Assembly (NCBI GenBank): GCA_013152795.1
Contig: JAADFS010000192.1
Location: forward strand, 1 to 34,561
DNA length: 34,561 nucleotides
DNA from: Deferribacteres bacterium
Lineage (GTDB): Bacteria > Nitrospirota > Thermodesulfovibrionia > UBA6902
Direction: 5' to 3'
Shown: positions 23,839 through 31,666 of the stretch, one piece after another
How the letters are laid out: the number at the start of each line of letters is the position of its first letter
Numbering within the stretch: the first letter of the stretch is position 1
Program-made: the position numbers and the translations under genes
Notes under the pieces: model-generated
The model's input: only the letters and a program-made list of their open reading frames with translations
Databases searched by the model: none
What the model was told of the DNA's origin: nothing

Positions 23839-26319
23839 CTACTCATACGGCAGCATTGATTTATGCGCCTCGGGAAACGGGTTTGCCTTGCCGGTCCTTA
23901 TGTCGTATTCGGTCCTGGTGATGATCTCTTCCTTCATCGCCTCGTTCAGGGCATTGAAGTATGCCGAATATCCCGATACCCTTACGAGAAGCTCCGGATA
24001 TTTATCCGGATTATTCCTGGCATCAAGAAGGGTTTCGTAAGACATGATATTAAACTGCACATGAAGGCCCCCGCTCCTGAAATACGCCTCCACAGCCGAG
24101 GCGAATCTCTCGAGGTCCTCCTCACCTGAAACAGACGGATATTTCAGGTTGAGGGCCTCTCCCATGGGGATGCAGAGACCGTCAAGGCCGCCCACTGTCC
24201 TGAGGCACGCGGCCAGGTCCCGGGCGGCCTGCGATACAGGGGTGATGCCGCTGGCGAATACCTCATAAGCCCTTCTGCCGTTGGGAAGCGCGCCGGAGAG
24301 CTTTCCCTGGCCTGCATGATTGGTCGTTGTCCAGTAAGCCGGCCTGTATTTGCCTCCGCGGTAGTTTGTATGGCCCTGGTAGAAATCATACAGGAAGCGT
24401 ATGAGGTTCTGCGAGTTCTTCACTGCAACAGGGTCTTCAGTGCCGTATTTGGGGGTCCTGTTGACAAGGTATGCATGCAGCTTTTCATGCCCGTTGAAGT
24501 TCGCCTTCAGGGCCTGGATGAGTTCGGCGAATGTGCATTTCCCCTCAATGAAGACCGCCTTCTCTATTGCATTGAGTGAATCAACGGTGTCGGCAAACCC
24601 GATATGGGTCGCGCCCGAGGCATTATACAGCGCGCCTCCGAATATAAGGTCCTTCCCCTTTTCCATAGGCCCCTCGAAAAAGGCCGAAAGCAGGGGCGTG
24701 GGATATATCTCCTGGTGCACGAGGCCGAAGTATTCGTTTAATTCAATGGCCTTGCCCATGAGCCAGGAAGCCTGTTTCTTGAATGCCTCCCAGAACTCTT
24801 CAAAGCTCCTGAACTCCTCGGGGTCGCCGGTCACAGGCCCTATCTGTTCATCACCGACAACGGGTCTTTTGCCGTTGTAGAGGGCCAGCTCAAGCGCCGA
24901 GACAAGATTGAACATGATGGAGCTTGAGGCATCATAGCTCTTGCCGGGGATGCCCATCTCCACGCAGCCGATTATACCGTAGTCCCGCGCATGTTCTGTC
25001 TTCACACCCTGGTTTTCAAGTGTCACAATGTCAACCACGTCATTATGAAATGCCGGCACGGCCCTTGTGTTCACTATAACCTCCGCGACCCTGTCGCGGT
25101 ACTCCCTGGTATTTTTCTCATAATGATACCTCGCGTTCATACTGGGGTCCCTGAGTTTGAGAAGCTCCGTCACCCTGAGTATGATATAGGTCAATTCATT
25201 GACCGCATCTTCACCGTTTTCGTCCACCCCGCCTACCGTAACCGCCGGGACGGTACCCGCTCCGCCCCAGAGTTCTTCAGCGGTCTCGGGCACGAGATTG
25301 GTGTTGTCGTTGAGCTTCAGCCAGAGACAGCTCATTATTTCAACGGCCTCTCTGTCGGTCAGGGTCCCGTTGTCAATATCATTCCTGTAGTATTTATAGA
25401 GCACCTGGTCGAGCCTCCCCGGGCTCATGGCCATATTGATGCTTTCGGCGTGGATGCCCACCTGTATAATCCACAGGGAATTGACGGCCTCGCGGAATGT
25501 GCCCGCAGGTTTTGCAGGCACCCTTGCGCATATTTCGGACATTGTCCGGAAATTCTGTTTCCTGAACGGGTCGTCCGTCTCTGCTGCAAGCTCAGCGGCC
25601 CTTCTGCTCAGGTTCCGTGCGTATGCAATAATTCCCTGAAGCGCTATTTGGACAGCCTGGTAAAACTCAAGCTTCTGTTTGTTTTCACCGGTGATATTCC
25701 CGCTCTCCCGGATATGCCTTTCCCTTGAGGCTGCCTCTTCAATGATGAATTCCAGCCCCCTGTCCAGTGCAACCTCGTATCCGGGAATGGTATGGGATAT
25801 GGTGCCGGCCTTGCCTGCTATGAAAAAGACGAACTTTTCAAAGAGGCCCATGCACTCGGGATTGTTATATTTTTTCCTGGTGTATTCAATAATGTTCCGC
25901 TCCATCCAGTAGGGGTAAATCTCGAAGTTCAGCTCATCGGCATCTTCAGGCGACAGCTTCAGCGGATTCTTCTTCCTGTCACTGATGGTATCCAGCTCGG
26001 GCCATATGGTCATCCCTGTATACTCCGGGTACACGGGTGCACCGAAGGCCTTTGAAGTGGTCGTGCCTGCAAGCAGGTTATCATCGAAAAAGAGCGGTTC
26101 CTTGTTGGAAAGGAAATAATTGACCGCCTTTGCATAACGGATTTCCGCGGGCTCCTCATCAGTGGACATATTCTTCAGATAATGTGTTAAATGCCTCGCG
26201 CGTTCAATACAGACCTCGGGCCTTATTTTGATCTGTGATTCCCTCAGCCTCCTTATCAGGTCCAGGTTGTCAAGCGAATACTCCCTGAGCCGGATATCTT
26301 TTAAACGAATGGACGACAT
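23839..26319 (-). CDS. Glycyl radical enzyme of the PflD/dehydratase-decarboxylase superfamily, substrate unknown
   Basis: This 826-residue protein has the normal length for the non-PFL glycyl radical enzymes. The thiyl Cys452 is in IIGCVEMG with the Glu454 typical of the dehydratase/lyase branch. The radical Gly783 is in RVSGYSAYF near the C-terminus. The conserved SPGRLDQ segment is at 299-305. The loop following the active Cys (MGIPGKSYDASSS) and the substrate-wall segment HAESINMAM do not match choline lyase (CutC), glycerol dehydratase or pyruvate formate-lyase as I know them, so I leave the substrate open. It heads an operon with an SCP2-like protein and a (broken) activase. An AAAGGAGG site precedes the ATG. 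The enzyme is oxygen-sensitive by family. Confidence 0.93.
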   Translation of the reverse strand: MSSIRLKDIRLREYSLDNLDLIRRLRESQIKIRPEVCIERARHLTHYLKNMSTDEEPAEIRYAKAVNYFLSNKEPLFFDDNLLAGTTTSKAFGAPVYPEYTGMTIWPELDTISDRKKNPLKLSPEDADELNFEIYPYWMERNIIEYTRKKYNNPECMGLFEKFVFFIAGKAGTISHTIPGYEVALDRGLEFIIEEAASRERHIRESGNITGENKQKLEFYQAVQIALQGIIAYARNLSRRAAELAAETDDPFRKQNFRTMSEICARVPAKPAGTFREAVNSLWIIQVGIHAESINMAMSPGRLDQVLYKYYRNDIDNGTLTDREAVEIMSCLWLKLNDNTNLVPETAEELWGGAGTVPAVTVGGVDENGEDAVNELTYIILRVTELLKLRDPSMNARYHYEKNTREYRDRVAEVIVNTRAVPAFHNDVVDIVTLENQGVKTEHARDYGIIGCVEMGIPGKSYDASSSIMFNLVSALELALYNGKRPVVGDEQIGPVTGDPEEFRSFEEFWEAFKKQASWLMGKAIELNEYFGLVHQEIYPTPLLSAFFEGPMEKGKDLIFGGALYNASGATHIGFADTVDSLNAIEKAVFIEGKCTFAELIQALKANFNGHEKLHAYLVNRTPKYGTEDPVAVKNSQNLIRFLYDFYQGHTNYRGGKYRPAYWTTTNHAGQGKLSGALPNGRRAYEVFASGITPVSQAARDLAACLRTVGGLDGLCIPMGEALNLKYPSVSGEEDLERFASAVEAYFRSGGLHVQFNIMSYETLLDARNNPDKYPELLVRVSGYSAYFNALNEAMKEEIITRTEYDIRTGKANPFPEAHKSMLPYE

Positions 26320-26389
26320 ACCGCCTCCTTTATGGTTTCCTGACAGTACAAATAATTCTCACATTCCCCCGGCAGATTCCTCTGCCCTG

Positions 26390-26404
26390 TTTATGCAACA
26401 TTAA
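26390..26404 (-). repeat. Dispersed repeat, copy 1 (core TTAATGTTGCATAAA)
   Basis: This is an exact 15-base core reading TTAATGTTGCATAAA on the minus strand, nine bases after the vapC stop. It is followed by GGCAGA-GGAA-TCTGCC, a perfect hairpin (26371-26386). The core plus hairpin resembles copy 4 downstream of mlaC. Confidence 0.75.
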
Positions 26405-26412
26405 GATAAAGT

Positions 26413-26820
26413 TTAAATTGGATACAAAGCAACATTGAGTCTGTTGAAATGTTTCCTGTTGAAAGTCACTACACCTTCAGCATTAAGCTTTTTCGACAGG
26501 ACAGAGATATACGCATCTGCAAACTCTACCGGGTGCATTTTGTAAACCTCTAATGACTCTGTAATAATGTCAATATCGGAAACATCAAGTCCGGGAATAC
26601 CCGCGATGCTTAAAAGGCAGTTGTATATTTCACTCTTTTTCATTTCATAAAATGATTTCAATGTCCATGCAAGCTCAAAAAACACGGGCGGTCCCGTCAC
26701 AAGACGTATCTTCCCTTTTTCCGCCCTGTCCAGAAGTTTTTCAACCCTGTCCGCATGTTCAGGTTCGTCGTTGACAAGATAACGGATGAAGACATTTGTA
26801 TCAACAAAGTATTTCTTCAT
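26413..26820 (-). CDS. vapC: PIN-domain ribonuclease toxin (VapC-like)
   Basis: This 135-residue PIN domain starts with KKYFVDTNVFIRYL. The acidic metal-site residues Asp7, Glu49 and Asp102 (FADAYISVL) are present. The fourth position in the late TF-x-R-x-HF motif is Asn121 instead of the common Asp, which may weaken metal binding, although active PIN toxins vary here. It overlaps the antitoxin gene upstream by four bases (ATGA), the typical antitoxin-first arrangement. Family members cleave tRNA or rRNA when freed from the antitoxin. A copy of the dispersed 15-base repeat starts nine bases after its stop. Confidence 0.9.
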   Translation of the reverse strand: MKKYFVDTNVFIRYLVNDEPEHADRVEKLLDRAEKGKIRLVTGPPVFFELAWTLKSFYEMKKSEIYNCLLSIAGIPGLDVSDIDIITESLEVYKMHPVEFADAYISVLSKKLNAEGVVTFNRKHFNRLNVALYPI

Positions 26821-27056
26821 TTATCCTTTCCCGTCACATGTTTTGAAACAGCCGCCTGCATTGCCCTGCGGGCAGAACCTTTTTTCGCGGGGATACTGCC
26901 CCTTAACTTTCTGAAAGAGGGAACCGATTTCAAAATAATTTCTCCATCCCTCATAATAATCTCAACCTTGTCTCTGGGTTTTATGTCAAGCTTATTCCTT
27001 ATGTAGGAAGGAAGCGTTATCTGCCCCTTTGATGAAACTGTAGCAAATCCCATCAA
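26817..27056 (-). CDS. vapB: AbrB/MazE-type antitoxin (SpoVT-AbrB domain)
   Basis: This 79-residue protein has the swapped-hairpin AbrB fold signature at its N-terminus (ATVSSKGQITLPSYIRNKLDIKPRDKVEII). A basic C-terminal tail follows, of the type that wraps its PIN toxin. It precedes vapC with an ATGA overlap. A strong AGGAGG site lies seven bases before the ATG pair; the first ATG is taken as start. It binds DNA and the toxin, and autoregulates in this family. A 7-11-7 palindrome around an extended -10 lies 20-44 bases upstream. Confidence 0.92.
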   Translation of the reverse strand: MMGFATVSSKGQITLPSYIRNKLDIKPRDKVEIIMRDGEIILKSVPSFRKLRGSIPAKKGSARRAMQAAVSKHVTGKDK

Positions 27057-27075
27057 ATTCCTCCTTTTCCTTTTT

Positions 27076-27100
27076 GCTTTACTATTATATCATGTAAAGC
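27076..27100 (-). promoter_or_regulatory. Palindromic operator over the vapBC extended -10 promoter
   Basis: GCTTTAC (27076-27082) and GTAAAGC (27094-27100) form a perfect 7-base inverted repeat with an 11-base spacer. On the minus strand the spacer contains TGATATAAT, an extended -10 (TATAAT at 27089-27084). A dyad covering the -10 is the expected layout for toxin-antitoxin autorepression. Confidence 0.65.
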
Positions 27101-27137
27101 GGAGCCTCTGTTTATCCGAGTTAATATTAAGGACTTA

Positions 27138-28154
27138 TCACAGGACATGAAGGTTCACGCCCATTTTCCTGAACAGTTTATCAAGATGGCCCATTGCGAA
27201 TCTCTGATGCTCTTTTACCGCTTCCTGGAACCGGAACCAGTCCGTCTTTTCCCTGTTCACTCCATCCCTCCAGTAAAGCCTGTCACGAAGCATTGTAAAC
27301 ATTGAGAGCAATCCGCTGTCGGAATCCCTCAGTCCACGCACTTCGGTTTCTATGGCATCGTTAAACCAGTCGGCTTCGTCAAACTCCCCCAGCCATGGGG
27401 CGATTTCCTTGTAGCGGCTGATGCGCTCTTCGGTATACCACTTGCTGTCGCCGGAAAATGACGGGCCCATGGCCCTGATCAGCCAACTGCGCAAATCATC
27501 CCATCCGGCATTGGCATTTATGTTAATGCCCTGAAGGTAACTGCGGTATTTGCCGTAAATCTTCTCCGCAGCATCAATGTAACGCTCTGTATTGTCAATC
27601 TCGTCATTAACAAGGCGGCAGTCTTCCCACCTGTGGGCAGGCCAGTCTGGATGGTGTTCGGCATCGGCATGGCCGATATCGGGCTTCGGGTCCATCCCTA
27701 TATTGTTGAAGTAGTCATACCAGCCCACGAAGTTCTGATGCGCCCATGTGTCCGCGTAAGCGTGTGTCGCAATGCCTATCCGGTAGAGCCTCGTATCTTC
27801 CGGGGCCCTGAACGCCTCGTCCATCATGCTGCTGGCTGTCTCATTGCCGGGGGTAGTGTTTAACAGATGCATCTTGCCGTCAGTGCGGCAGGCCCTCTCG
27901 TCCGCAGGGTCGCCGGGGACGAAATGAAACACGGGATATATCCTCATCAACTTTCTTTTCGGCTTGAGAATATTCATTGTCTGTGAGATATAGTTTTCAT
28001 ACGGTTTTCCGCCCGAGCGGTCTTCGATCTTGAGGCATACATCGTTTTCATCAACGTACTCCGAGGCCGTTGCAATGGTTTTGGCCTCGGCCTCACTGAA
28101 ACCAGCGGCCCTGGCGATTATCCCCGTCATGTAATAATGAAATTCAGTATCCAT
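27138..28154 (-). CDS. DUF6765-like protein, putative metal-binding
   Basis: This 338-residue cytoplasmic-looking protein has no signal peptide or membrane segment. It opens with EFHYYMTGIIARAAGFSEAEA and SEYVDEND, followed by HFVPG (His77) and HAYADTWAHQNFVGW (His131, Asp135, His139), then HADAEHHPDW (about 162-171). The pattern of His/Asp on helices resembles the zinc-dependent phospholipase C/S1-P1 nuclease fold, and matches my recollection of the uncharacterised family DUF6765. The metal site and hydrolase activity are inference. It is a single gene; upstream (28155-28366) is a long intergenic stretch of heptad and dispersed repeats. No partner genes suggest a pathway. Confidence 0.65.
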   Translation of the reverse strand: MDTEFHYYMTGIIARAAGFSEAEAKTIATASEYVDENDVCLKIEDRSGGKPYENYISQTMNILKPKRKLMRIYPVFHFVPGDPADERACRTDGKMHLLNTTPGNETASSMMDEAFRAPEDTRLYRIGIATHAYADTWAHQNFVGWYDYFNNIGMDPKPDIGHADAEHHPDWPAHRWEDCRLVNDEIDNTERYIDAAEKIYGKYRSYLQGININANAGWDDLRSWLIRAMGPSFSGDSKWYTEERISRYKEIAPWLGEFDEADWFNDAIETEVRGLRDSDSGLLSMFTMLRDRLYWRDGVNREKTDWFRFQEAVKEHQRFAMGHLDKLFRKMGVNLHVL

Positions 28155-28366
28155 ACCATTCCCTCCTTTTTATTACTTTGCCTTGCAGTGGCATAAAAAC
28201 ACCGGTGTTCAAAGGGTGCAGTTGTCAGGGTGCAGGGTGCAGAAAAAAATACGAAATTTCATTCTGAACCCTGAACTCTGAACCCGTAACTCGCAACTCG
28301 CTCACCCGTTTATGCAACATTAAAGTTAAGGTTCAGTGATAAGAGCCCCCTCCTTTGTGTCGGTTA
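28155..28366. repeat. Intergenic heptad-repeat tract plus one dispersed-repeat copy
   Basis: This 212-base gap contains period-7 runs. CAGGGTG-type units lie at about 28216-28242 and GAACCCT/GAACTCT/GAACCCG/TAACTCG/CAACTCG units at about 28265-28300. The two halves are partly complementary (AGGGT against ACCCT), so they could fold back. The 15-base core TTTATGCAACATTAA follows at 28309-28323. The CAACCCG-type heptads reappear before the next copy at 31038-31058. No gene is seen. Confidence 0.6.
28309..28323 (-). repeat. Dispersed repeat, copy 2
   Basis: This is the same exact 15-base core as the other copies, on the minus strand, 43 bases after the lipoprotein stop. Downstream it continues ACGGGTGAGCGAGTTGCGAG, resembling copy 3 over about 30 further bases. 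Confidence 0.75.
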
Positions 28367-30235
28367 TCACCGGTCGGTGTCAAAGCCGATAAACTCCCTG
28401 ACCGCATACCAGTCGTCATCCATCAGCATAAAGTATCCGAAATTTTCATACTTATAGACAGCCGGGTCTTTTGCGGGATCATACGGTATCCCGGGTTTCG
28501 TCGAATAAAGGAGCTGCCCCAGGTACAGGCCGTCGGCTATCCTGACCAGCTCGTCTATGCAGAGGTTGTCCGGGGGCATGGTGTGTAATTCCGGCCACCG
28601 GTAGTTGAACTGCAGCACCTCCCTGCCGCCGTTTTCGGGGTTGATGGATCTGCTGTTGGCTGCAATGAAGTAAAAACTCTTGACATAAATGTCATCGCTT
28701 TTTTCCTTTTCATCCGGATATTCCACAATCATCCCCGTTCTGTCCAGTAGTTCTATAAACGCAGTAACCGGCAGGGAAAGCCCGAGGTCCTTCCTGTATG
28801 TATTGGCCCCGATGATAACGGGATTCATCCCCTCATAATACCGCGCGCTGTCTCCGATATACTTCCTTATCCCGTCTACGGATGAAGGTGTAAAGGTCTT
28901 GCCCGTCCACGGTGAAAACGGCCTGACGGCAGGGTATATGTCATTCAGCACGGTCCTGTCGAACTTTTTCAGGAAACCGCCGTTGTTGAAAGAGACGACA
29001 CCTCCGTGCAGGAAACCGCTGATGCCGCGGGGCGACTCTCCGCATTTAAACACCTCGAGAAGCCTGGCAAAGTACCGTTCCTTGTACCCCGGCCCTTTCT
29101 GTATCCCGTCGTAGATATCCCGCAGGTAATGGAGTATGGTCTCCCTGTCCCCCATATCCTCGGCAATTGCCCTGCACTCGGGAGAATCCCTGAACGTGAA
29201 TGTCCTGAATTTGCCGGAGAGGTCTTGGGACAAACTGTACGCAATTTCGGGAAAGAGCCTGTTCTTTTCACCAAGCCACGTGTCGTCCATGAGAAGGAAA
29301 TACCCGAAATTCCGGTACTTGTAATCCTTTACCGGCACGTCGGGGTCATAATCTTTAAACAGATATTTCAGGGAAGTTGCATAATAGAGCTTCCCGAGGT
29401 AGAGGCCCTTGGATATCTCAACTATTTCATCAATGAGGAGCCTGTTGGGAAAGACATTACCAAGGTTTTTCCAGCGGTAATTCAGGGCCAGCACCTCTTT
29501 TCCAGGATGGGCCGTGTCTACAGACATGGCTTTCCGCGCGAGAAAGAGGCCTCCCCTGGCATGTATCCATGAACGTTGCCTCTTGTCCGCGCCGGGCACT
29601 GCCTCCATATCTATAACGGCAGACAGCACATAGTTTGAAAGATTGTTGACAACTCCATTCTTTTCTTTGCGGAAAGAGTTTATCCCCAGATACACGGTAT
29701 CTCCTCCGGGGACGGCACCGCCGGTGAATTTCTTTACCTTCTCAGGCCCTATCTTCCTAAAATCCTTTCCTGCCCACGGTGATGTATCGGACAGCAGCCT
29801 GCCGTAAAGCACCTGAAGCATGTCAACCTCTCTGCCTATGCCGAGCCTCTGCCGGGTCTTCTCAAGGAAGGTGTAAACATCGGTTCCCGTCTTAAGGCTT
29901 ATGGTGATGCCGTGGTAGAATCCGTCAACTTCCCCGGGTGTCCTGCCGCAGAGGAAGAGCCGGTCGAGCTTGCCGGCGATTTCCCCGTGCGAGGTGCCTT
30001 TATTGAGGATGTCCGTATAGTAGCGCATCAGTTCCAGCGGGTTGTTCCTGCCCTTCATGTCCTTCTGCATTATCTCCATAAACAGGGGGTCTTCCCTGTC
30101 GCACGTATCCGCAAGGGTGAAATCCCGGGACACGCCGGGCCCGGCCGGAATGTCCCCGCCTCCCCGGCCCTCTTTTTTTATGCACGAGTAGAGAAAAAAC
30201 ACTGATAATACCACGCAGATGACTTTTATCCTCAT
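28367..30235 (-). CDS. Lipoprotein with two tandem homologous domains, function unknown
   Basis: The start is taken at the ATG at 30235, seven bases after AAGGGGC. The longer frame to 30328 adds a non-signal leader. This gives 622 residues with a lipoprotein signal (RIKVICVVLSVFFLYSC, lipobox LYSC, Cys18). Two halves are homologous. Each has SPW(A/T)GK(D/T)F, an open middle part, a strand REVLQFNYRWPEL / KEVLALNYRWKNL, and then IDE(I/L)V-x-I-x-GLYLG(K/Q)L-YST and Y(K)Y-x-NFGYF-LMDD-W. So the gene arose by internal duplication. No enzyme motif is recognised. It probably sits in the inner leaflet of the outer membrane or on the inner membrane. It is transcribed away from the divergent CNBD gene. 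Confidence 0.75.
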   Translation of the reverse strand: MRIKVICVVLSVFFLYSCIKKEGRGGGDIPAGPGVSRDFTLADTCDREDPLFMEIMQKDMKGRNNPLELMRYYTDILNKGTSHGEIAGKLDRLFLCGRTPGEVDGFYHGITISLKTGTDVYTFLEKTRQRLGIGREVDMLQVLYGRLLSDTSPWAGKDFRKIGPEKVKKFTGGAVPGGDTVYLGINSFRKEKNGVVNNLSNYVLSAVIDMEAVPGADKRQRSWIHARGGLFLARKAMSVDTAHPGKEVLALNYRWKNLGNVFPNRLLIDEIVEISKGLYLGKLYYATSLKYLFKDYDPDVPVKDYKYRNFGYFLLMDDTWLGEKNRLFPEIAYSLSQDLSGKFRTFTFRDSPECRAIAEDMGDRETILHYLRDIYDGIQKGPGYKERYFARLLEVFKCGESPRGISGFLHGGVVSFNNGGFLKKFDRTVLNDIYPAVRPFSPWTGKTFTPSSVDGIRKYIGDSARYYEGMNPVIIGANTYRKDLGLSLPVTAFIELLDRTGMIVEYPDEKEKSDDIYVKSFYFIAANSRSINPENGGREVLQFNYRWPELHTMPPDNLCIDELVRIADGLYLGQLLYSTKPGIPYDPAKDPAVYKYENFGYFMLMDDDWYAVREFIGFDTDR

Positions 30236-30500
30236 TGACAGCCCCTTTCCGTTAAATGTCTTCTGTGTTAACCTTAAATCATTCTCGTCCCCTTGCGGGA
30301 AAGAAATATCCTCTTGGAAATACCTCAAACAGGGACAGTATTACCCCTTTATCTTGCTGAATTATAGTTTATTCACAGCCAAATGATTTGTAAACCTTAC
30401 AGTGGCAAAAAACATCGCCGGCGTGACAGGAGAGCCGAAGGTTTTACCGGAAATTTTCAACCGTTTTTTGTCAAATTTTGTAATTTCACGATTCCGGGTA

Positions 30501-30530
30501 TTGGCATATAAGGTGAAACTTCTGTATAAT
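30501..30530 (+). promoter_or_regulatory. Near-consensus promoter placed for a leaderless mRNA
   Basis: The -35 TTGGCA (30501-30506, 5/6) and the -10 TATAAT (30525-30530, 6/6) have an 18-base spacer. The ATG of the CNBD gene begins only six bases after the -10, so transcription should start at or next to the A of that ATG. There is no ribosome binding site, which fits a leaderless transcript. Confidence 0.6.
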
Positions 30531-30536
30531 TCAATC

Positions 30537-31010
30537 ATGCTGTCCGAGGATAAAATTCAAATACTGTGCGATAAAATGAAAAAGGAGTTCAAGTTTTTCA
30601 AGAGCTTAAGCGATGAAGAACTCAGGGCCTTTCTCAGTTTCTGTGACAACAGGCAGGTGGATGCGGGACTCAATCTGTGGAGTGAAGGCGATTCAGACAA
30701 TTACGCGGTTTTTATCATTTCAGGGAAAATAGGCATAAAGAAGAAAACAGAGTTCGAGGGAAAATACATGATTGTCGGCACATTCGCCAAAGGCACGGTG
30801 GTGGGTGAGCTTTGCCTGCTCACGGATCAGGTCAGGTCCGTTACGGCCGTAATACTTGAACCCGTTGACATCGTGACCCTCTCCAGCAAGGACTTTGAAA
30901 AGCTTATGGAAAAATATCCCATGCTGGGGCTCAAGCTTCTCAGGCACATCTTCCTCGTGATATCAAAGCGGCTCAACAGGTCTACCGAGCGAATGGCTTC
31001 GATATTTTAA
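30537..31010 (+). CDS. Stand-alone cyclic-nucleotide-binding-domain protein (no HTH)
   Basis: This is 157 residues from the ATG at 30537. A GTG frame from 30402 is longer, but the promoter lies inside that extension. The CAP/cNMP domain is seen at about residues 30-140, with the beta-roll (AGLNLWSEGDSDNYAVFIISGKIGI) and the phosphate-binding cassette region GELCLLTDQVRSVTAV. The cassette keeps Gly-Glu and Arg but diverges from the strict cAMP pattern. The C-terminal helices end at MASIF with no DNA-binding domain, so it is not a Crp-type transcription factor on its own. It may sense a nucleotide and act on a partner protein; the partner is unknown. It is divergent from the lipoprotein gene. 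Confidence 0.8.
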   Translation: MLSEDKIQILCDKMKKEFKFFKSLSDEELRAFLSFCDNRQVDAGLNLWSEGDSDNYAVFIISGKIGIKKKTEFEGKYMIVGTFAKGTVVGELCLLTDQVRSVTAVILEPVDIVTLSSKDFEKLMEKYPMLGLKLLRHIFLVISKRLNRSTERMASIF

Positions 31011-31067
31011 ACGGTCTTTTATATGCATCATAGCCGTTGAACCCGCAACCCGCAACCCTCCTGCCCG

Positions 31068-31082
31068 TTTATGCAACATTAA
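31068..31082 (-). repeat. Dispersed repeat, copy 3
   Basis: This is the exact 15-base core on the minus strand, between the plus-strand CNBD gene and the small membrane protein gene. It is therefore the only copy not in sense orientation behind a gene. It continues ACGGGCAGGAGGGTTGCGGG with heptad GGGTTGC units. Confidence 0.75.
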
Positions 31083-31167
31083 GGTTACCTGTCAAAATTG
31101 ACAAGTCCGTATCGTTAGTGTTAATTTAGTTATTATTAATATTAATACCCCCCGGAGAGTTCTGGAA

Positions 31168-31485
31168 ATGACAAGAGCAAAGAAAATCGGGATCATTATT
31201 CTCCTTGTCGGAATCTGCCTGCCTACAGCCACGCTTCCCTTTATCACGGAGTTTCATCCCAAACCCGACATATGCCTGACATCAAACTTTTTCGGAAACA
31301 TGGGCAACATGATAGTGGCATTCGGTGCAGAACAAACGGCCGTCTCCGGTAATTCCGGCACAGGAGGCAGCCCTCTGATTGCAATACCCTACAGATATCT
31401 CTTTGCCCTCGGCGTCATACTGACCTGTGTCGGAATAGGAATAATAGTTTTATCCCCCGGTAAGAAGCCTGACCGCAAATCCTGA
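31168..31485 (+). CDS. Small two-TM membrane protein, unknown
   Basis: This 105-residue protein starts at an ATG nine bases after GGAGAG. It has two hydrophobic helices, residues about 6-26 (KIGIIILLVGICLPTATLPF) and about 74-97 (YLFALGVILTCVGIGIIVL), joined by a loop of about 45 residues containing one Cys and Gly/Ser-rich stretches. The short basic tail (GKKPDRKS) suggests both termini are cytoplasmic. No family is recognised. It lies 180 bases ahead of the mla operon but is separated from it by a hairpin-rich leader, so co-transcription is unclear. An AT palindrome TATTAATATTAATA (31134-31147) lies just upstream and may mark its promoter region. Confidence 0.6.
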   Translation: MTRAKKIGIIILLVGICLPTATLPFITEFHPKPDICLTSNFFGNMGNMIVAFGAEQTAVSGNSGTGGSPLIAIPYRYLFALGVILTCVGIGIIVLSPGKKPDRKS

Positions 31486-31586
31486 ATCCCCGCAACCTCC
31501 CCGCTTTCCGCGTCTTTTTCCTTTTAACACAAGCCCCTCGAGAAAAATTTTAAAGAACCGCGCCTGTTATGCCGAACAAAAATTAA

Positions 31587-31620
31587 CGCCGGTCGTTTTA
31601 AACCGGAGGGATGACCGGCG
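31587..31620 (+). promoter_or_regulatory. Mutually exclusive hairpins in the mla operon leader
   Basis: CGCCGGTC (31587-31594) pairs perfectly with GACCGGCG (31613-31620). An alternative, CCGGT (31589-31593) with ACCGG (31602-31606), uses the same 5' arm. The structures cannot coexist. The pair lies 46 bases upstream of mlaE. The remainder of 31486-31666 shows no gene and no strong promoter. Confidence 0.4.
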
Positions 31621-31666
31621 CGGATGCTGGATTAAGTTTTCTTGAGAACACTTATTGTGAGAAAAG

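Noticed and set aside
30236..30328. Longer N-terminus for the lipoprotein
   Set aside because: It would bury the lipoprotein signal; the ATG at 30235 has a good ribosome site and a classic lipobox.
30402..30536. GTG-started N-terminal extension of the CNBD protein
   Set aside because: A near-consensus promoter lies inside it, and the extra residues resemble no part of the domain.
31134..31147. AT palindrome TATTAATATTAATA as a second Fur/PerR box
   Set aside because: It does not have the 7-1-7 spacing found upstream of the regulator, and such short AT palindromes arise easily in AT-rich intergenic DNA.
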